A stretch of DNA of 64,000 nucleotides from Caprella mutica. Lineage: Eukaryota > Arthropoda > Malacostraca > Amphipoda > Caprellidae. Each line of letters opens with the position of its first letter. Positions within the stretch are counted from its first letter, which is position 1. The stretch is from assembly GCA_947561585.1 (NCBI GenBank), contig CANNZV010001612.1, positions 1 to 64,000 on the forward strand, in the 5' to 3' direction. The position numbers and the translations under genes were made by a program. The notes beneath the pieces are model-generated. The model searched no databases, had not been told where the DNA came from, and saw nothing but the letters and a program-made list of their open reading frames with translations. Shown here piece by piece: positions 58,454 through 64,000 of the stretch.

Positions 58454-60054
58454 CTGAAATATGAAGAAGACATTGATATTGTAGCTAACAAAAAAATCTA
58501 TTATTCACCTGAACCTCTGTTCAGTAACTTCAATGGCATGAGTGTAAGATTACAAGAAAATTTAATGAAGAATTGAGAAGTTGAGAATAAAGAAGTTCAT
58601 TGGAAAATCACAAGTATGCCAAATAATAATAAATATATATACAATTTAGCAGTTAACTAGCACTACTTTACGCTCCTAGGTAGCATATTTTCAAGACCCT
58701 ATTTCTTATAGATAGATTTAAGAAATTAACAATAAAAACACACCTGAATTATATCTATATATTCAACTTTGAGGTTTAAACGCAATTTTCGCTTTTCTTT
58801 TGTACGAAACCCTTATAAAATGACTTCAAACTTCTCGATATTAACATGCAAATACGAGGAATTATGAGCCACTCGGTCACAAACAAGGAATGTGTTGTTG
58901 TGGTGACGTCATATTTTTGTGTCGTCTGCTAGGTACTATACCCGATTATGTTCCTGTACCGTGAATAATACTATATAGTAAATAGGGATTTACAGATTTG
59001 TGGAAAATAATTTGGCGGTAAATAATTACAGAGAGAAAAATTAATGTTTTTAACTGTGTACTTCTATTTCTTTATAAACTGTTATTTTATTTACAAATAT
59101 ATACTATACATTCGTGTTTAACATCTAATGTAATTCATTGTATTAGTTTCTGATCATTCAAAGCTTGAATGTTTGTAAATAGGTTTGTTCTTATACAGTC
59201 AGTTGGGGTGGACTTGCGTTTAGTAAACCACTGTCTATCTGACCACTGTCTATCTGACTCTATCATATTCAAGATTTTAAACACTGACTATCAAATAAAA
59301 TGTATATTTTATGACTTAGTTTACTAGTGATTGAGGAAATTAATGATCTGTTTAATTTCAAATTATACCGATAGTGCTTTAAATTATGTAACATTATTAT
59401 ACCTAATGAAGTTCAAATTATTTTCGTTCATTGAGGTATATAGAAGATACACAGTTTGAATGTAGTTGAGTAGTTAATTACTCAACAGTTATATATCTCT
59501 GTGTTATTATTCGTTTTTATTTTTCAATAAAAATAAAAAATATGATTAAATAGGTTTACTCAATTAATAACTAATCTAAATAATAATTCATTTTTAATTG
59601 GGTTATAATTGACTACCAAGAAATATTAGTTGGTTAATTAGGCTTCAGTTAATTACTAAAGAAAATTGAACAAAACTGGTATCGTAATATTACTAAGATA
59701 TCGAACATTCTAAAAAAGGTTTGGAATTAACCTCATTTGTTTTCTCTTCCTTTTTAATGTAAAAATATCGTCTTTAAAGGGAGTTCTCACTATTTTAACT
59801 TTTACCCCCCCCCCCCACAAAAAAAACGCAAAATTTAAACTTTATTAAAATCCCTATTTCTCTCTCATTATTTGACCTTGGTGTTCGTTTTTATTTTGTT
59901 CAGGTTTTTTTACTCTAACATTGCAGTCTGTTTCAACAAACTAGCATTCTCAAAAATAATGATGTAGAATTTAAAAAAAAAACATTTTTAAAATGTGGTT
60001 ACATTTTCCCATAGACTTTTTTGCACGTTGTGGAATAACATTTCAACTGACCGT
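58454..60054. other. Upstream region of the zinc-finger gene and intergenic DNA
   Basis: A minus-strand donor cag|gtgtgt at about 58743 could end the first exon. Beyond about 58990 the sequence is AT-rich with no gene seen; a C homopolymer is near 59805. Confidence 0.4.
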
Positions 60055-60385
60055 AATTTCACGGGAACTAAGAAGGGGGTAATCATAAATTAATAATTTT
60101 ATTATATTGATAACCATTTAAAGAGAAAGCAAGAGTATGTATATTTCAATTTGTTTTCCAAATCTATATTCTTTAATTTGCTGAATTTTAAATTCAAATA
60201 TTCCTTTTTGGTATTATTTGTATTTGTAGTTAAGATACTAATTTTTCTGTCAATTAATATCTATTTGTGCGATATATTTTAATCAGATAAAGTTTAATTA
60301 AATTTGAGATAAATTAATTTAAAAATACCCCCTTCCTAGTTCACGTCCCTATTTCATTCAGGGACATGAACTAGGAAAGAGGTAT
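60055..60385. repeat. Inverted repeats around acccccttcctagttcac
   Basis: cgggaactaagaagggggta (about 60062) and its inverse tacccccttcctagttcacg (about 60327) bracket about 240 bp. A third, inverted, arm gggacatgaactaggaaaga (about 60361) makes a tight hairpin with the second. It is likely a small MITE or two overlapping ones. Confidence 0.55.
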
Positions 60386-60474
60386 TTGTATGTATTAATG
60401 TTAATAAATTTTATTTAATTGATTTTAATGTAAATAAACTTTATGTATAATGCATGAAAGATATAGATAGGCAA

Positions 60475-61296
60475 ATTAAAATGAAGGATTTTGGAGATTA
60501 TTATGGTGGACAATGATATATTATTATGGTGGGCAATGATAGATTATTATGGTGGACAATGAAACATTTTTAGGATGTGCAATGAATGGAAGGTTATAGT
60601 TGGCAATGTAAGATTATGCAGGGCAATGAAAGATTATGGTGGGCAAAGAAAGATTATGGAGGACAAAGAAAGATTATGGTGGGTAATGAAATATTATGGT
60701 GGGCAATGAAAGATCATGGTAGCAATGAAAGATTATGAAGGGCAAAGAAAGATTATAGTGGACAATCAAAGATTATGTTAGGTAATGAAGGATTATGGTG
60801 AGAAATGAAAGATTATGGTGGGCAATGAAGGATTATGCTTGGAAATGAATGATTATGGTGAGCAATAAAATATTATGGTGGGCAATGAAGGATTATGGTG
60901 GGCAATGAAAAATTATTACAATGAAAGACTATGGTGGGCAATGAAGGAATATGGTTGTCAATGAATTATTATGGTTGTCAATGAAAGATTATGGTGGGCG
61001 ATGATAGATTATGGTGGGCGATGATAGATTATGGTGGGCAATGAAGAACTATGGTGGGCAATAAAATATTATGGTGGCAATGAAAGATCATGGTGGGTAA
61101 TGGAAGGTTATGGTAGGAAATAAAATATTATTGTGGGCAATGAAGGACTATAGTGGCCAATGAAGAACTATGGTGGGCAATGAATGATAATGGTGGACAA
61201 TGAAAGATAATGGTGGCAATGGAAGATTATGGTGAGCAATGAAAGATTATTGTGGGCAATGAAATATTATGGTTGGCAATGAAAGATAATGGTGGG
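60475..61296. repeat. 20-bp minisatellite
   Basis: About 40 imperfect copies of gattatggtgggcaatgaaa with variable unit length (18-21 bp) and many point changes. It is interrupted at 61297 by the second TA-flanked element. Confidence 0.95.
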
Positions 61297-61298
61297 TA

Positions 61299-64000
61299 GC
61301 GTCGGACCGGGTGGCTTTGCGCATTTTCCGCATACTTTGATTTTACGAAAAAACTAGAGAAGTCAGCAATCTGATTTTTTGTGAGCAGATAGATGAAGGG
61401 TAGACCTAGGTGCTCACCAAGTTTCAACTCTTTAAGTTCAATAGAAAAAAAGTTATCATCGAAAAACTGTGCGCAAAGATCGTGGGGATAAACCGGGTGA
61501 ATTTTGCGCAATTACCGGGTGTACTTGCGCACTGCGCAAATTCACCCAATGTGAAACTGCGCAGTGCGAAAGTTCATCCTATGTATAAACTGTGCATAGA
61601 AAATCTAACCCCGATATGCTATGCAACTGCCGTGAATCAGCCCCAATCTTCTGCTGTGGAATTGCCGTGAGTCTGCTGTGCAATTGCCGTGAGGCTGCTG
61701 TGCAATTGCCGTGAGGCTGCTGTGGAATTGCCGTGAGTCTGCTGTGGAATTGCCGTGAGTCTGCTGTGGAATTGCCGTGAGTCTGCTGTGGAATTGCCGT
61801 GAGTCTGCTGTGGAATTGCCGTGAGTCTGCTGTGGAATTGCCGTGAGTCTGCTGTGGAATTGCCGTGAGTCTGCTGTGGAATTGCCGTGAGTCTGCTGTG
61901 GAATTGCCGTGAGTCTGATGTGGAATTGCCGTGAGTCTGATGTGGAATTGCCGTGAGTCTGATGTGGAATTGCCGTGAGGCTGCTGTGTAATTGCCGTGA
62001 GGCTGCTGTGCAATTGCCGTGAGGCTGCTGTGCAATTGCCGTGAGGCTGCTGTGCAATTGCCGTGAGGCTGCTGTGCAATTGCCGTGAGGCTGCTGTGCA
62101 ATTGCCGTGAGTCTGCTGTGCAATTGCCGTGAGTCTGCTGTGCAATTGCCGTGAGTCTGCTGTGCAATTGCCGTGAGTCTGCTGTGCAATTGCCGTGAGT
62201 CTGCTGTGCAATTGCCGTGAGTCTGCTGTGCAATTGCCGTGAGTCTGCTGTGCAATTGCCGTGAGTCTGCTGTGCAATTGCCGTGAGTCTGCTGTGCAAT
62301 TGCCGTGAGTCTGCTGTGCAATTGCCGTGAGTCTGCTGTGCAATTGCCGTGAGTCTGCTGTGCAATTGCCGTGAGTCTGTTGTGCAATTGCCGTGAGTCT
62401 GTTGTGCAATTGCCGTGAGTCTGCTGTGCAATTGCCGTGAGTCTGCTGTGCAATTGCCGTGAGTCTGCTGTGCAATTGCCGTGAGTCTGCTGTGCCATTG
62501 CCGTGAGTCTGCTGTGCAATTGCCGTGAGTCTGCTGTGCAATTGCCGTGAGTCTGCTGTGCAATTGCCGTGAGTCTGCTGTGCAATTGCCGTGAGTCTGC
62601 TGTGCAATTGCCGTGAGTCTGCTGTGCAATTGCCGTGAGTCTGCTGTGCAATTGCCGTGAGACTGCTGTGCAATTGCCGTGAGACTGCTGTGCAATTGCC
62701 GTGAGACTGCTGTGCAATTGCCGTGAGACTGTTGTGCAATTGCCGTGAGACTGTTGTGCAATTGCCGTGAGACTGTTGTGCAATTGCCGTGAGGCTGCTG
62801 TGCAATTGCCGTGAGGCTGCTGTGGAATTGCCGTGAGTCTGCTGTGGAATTGCCGTGAGTCTGCTGTGGAATTGCCGTGAGTCTGCTGTGGAATTGCCGT
62901 GAGTCTGCTGTGGAATTGCCGTGAGTCTGCTGTGGAATTGCCGTGAGTCTGCTGTGGAATTGCCGTGAGTCTGCTGTGGAATTGCCGTGAGTCTGATGTG
63001 GAATTGCCGTGAGTCTGATGTGGAATTGCCGTGAGGCTGCTGTGTAATTGCCGTGAGGCTGCTGTGCAATTGCCGTGAGGCTGCTGTGCAATTGCCGTGA
63101 GGCTGCTGTGCAATTGCCGTGAGGCTGCTGTGCAATTGCCGTGAGGCTGCTGTGCAATTGCCGTGAGGCTGCTGTGCAATTGCCGTGAGTCTGCTGTGCA
63201 ATTGCCGTGAGTCTGCTGTGCAATTGCCGTGAGTCTGCTGTGCAATTGCCGTGAGTCTGCTGTGCAATTGCCGTGAGTCTGCTGTGCAATTGCCGTGAGT
63301 CTGCTGTGCAATTGCCGTGAGTCTGCTGTGCAATTGCCGTGAGTCTGCTGTGCAATTGCCGTGAGTCTGCTGTGCAATTGCCGTGAGTCTGCTGTGCAAT
63401 TGCCGTGAGTCTGCTGTGCAATTGCCGTGAGTCTGCTGTGCAATTGCCGTGAGTCTGCTGTGCAATTGCCGTGAGTCTGTTGTGCAATTGCCGTGAGTCT
63501 GCTGTGCAATTGCCGTGAGTCTGCTGTGCAATTGCCGTGAGTCTGCTGTGCAATTGCCGTGAGTCTGCTGTGCAATTGCCGTGAGTCTGCTGTGCCATTG
63601 CCGTGAGTCTGCTGTGCAATTGCCGTGAGTCTGCTGTGCAATTGCCGTGAGTCTGCTGTGCAATTGCCGTGAGTCTGCTGTGCAATTGCCGTGAGTCTGC
63701 TGTGCAATTGCCGTGAGTCTGCTGTGCAATTGCCGTGAGTCTGCTGTGCAATTGCCGTGAGTCTGCTGTGCAATTGCCGTGAGACTGCTGTGCAATTGCC
63801 GTGAGACTGCTGTGCAATTGCCGTGAGACTGCTGTGCAATTGCCGTGAGACTGTTGTGCAATTGCCGTGAGACTGTTGTGCAATTGCCGTGAGACTGTTG
63901 TGCAATTGCCGTGAGACTGCTGTGGAATTGCCGTGAGACTGCTGTGGAATTGCCGTGAGACTGCTGTGGAATTGCCGTGAGACTGCTGTGGAATTGCCGT
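61299..64000. mobile_element. TA-flanked inverted-repeat element with 22-bp minisatellite, copy 2 (runs off the window)
   Basis: It begins gcgtcggaccgggtggcttt directly after a TA in the 20-bp minisatellite (variant gggtaatg units provide the target). The following about 350 bp match 52232-52600. The right end lies beyond the window, so total length exceeds 2.7 kb. Confidence 0.85.
61655..64000. repeat. 22-bp minisatellite inside element copy 2, with higher-order repeats
   Basis: At least 106 units of gtctgctgtgcaattgccgt plus ga or variants. Blocks of variants recur in order: the ctgctgtgtaatt unit at 61981 and 63037 (1056 bp, 48 units) and the tgtgccattg unit at 62491 and 63591 (1100 bp, 50 units). 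Long minus-strand frames in all three phases are artefacts. Confidence 0.97.

Noticed and set aside
61579..63905. Three overlapping minus-strand frames of about 750 codons
   Set aside because: Same 22-bp repeat artefact as in the first element copy.

Overview
This is an AT-rich animal genomic window. GT-AG introns, multi-exon genes, C2H2 zinc fingers, a Penelope-like element, a Jockey-type reverse transcriptase remnant and many short terminal-inverted-repeat transposons point to an invertebrate, most likely an arthropod; an insect is my guess, and the species cannot be named from sequence alone. About a quarter of the window is satellite or minisatellite DNA, and its long 'open reading frames' are artefacts of unit lengths without stop codons.

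Layout: 1-12757 is a 21-bp satellite with higher-order structure. 12758-19990 and 31862-38705 are two direct copies of a segmental duplication carrying a RING-finger gene that ends in a hydrophobic segment. Copy B (34243-37069) is open throughout. Copy A (14811-19183) is broken by three insertions, but its RING and tail exons remain open. Comparing the copies gives empty sites for several transposons. Between the copies lies an inverted duplication of a Penelope-like element plus a flanking DDE-transposase remnant (22308-28350), interrupted by a TTAA element in one arm and a tRNA-like-bearing element in the other. A Tigger-like element (29706-30495) and foldback repeats follow.

The right half (about 40.7-50.8 kb, minus strand) can be assembled into one multi-exon gene whose junctions are all in phase. 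It has an exon of 8-residue acidic repeats, three paralogous exons each with a pair of Cys2-His2-like fingers, an acidic exon shared with a neighbouring zinc-finger gene, and a large exon with a tyrosine-recombinase (Crypton/phage-integrase-like) fold that keeps Arg, Arg and Tyr but has lost both catalytic His positions. An in-frame TAG ends this exon, yet the frame stays open through two further well-formed exons. The separate seven-finger C2H2 gene at 57421-58453 carries a 4-bp frameshift.

The right end holds two copies of a TA-flanked inverted-repeat element (52232-54493, and 61299 to beyond the window) whose interior is a 22-bp minisatellite; the second copy sits in a 20-bp minisatellite. 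The hexamer TAGCTA recurs in this half as an apparent 4-bp insertion at TA dinucleotides, including the frameshift in the zinc-finger gene. It may be an excision footprint of such an element or a sequence error.
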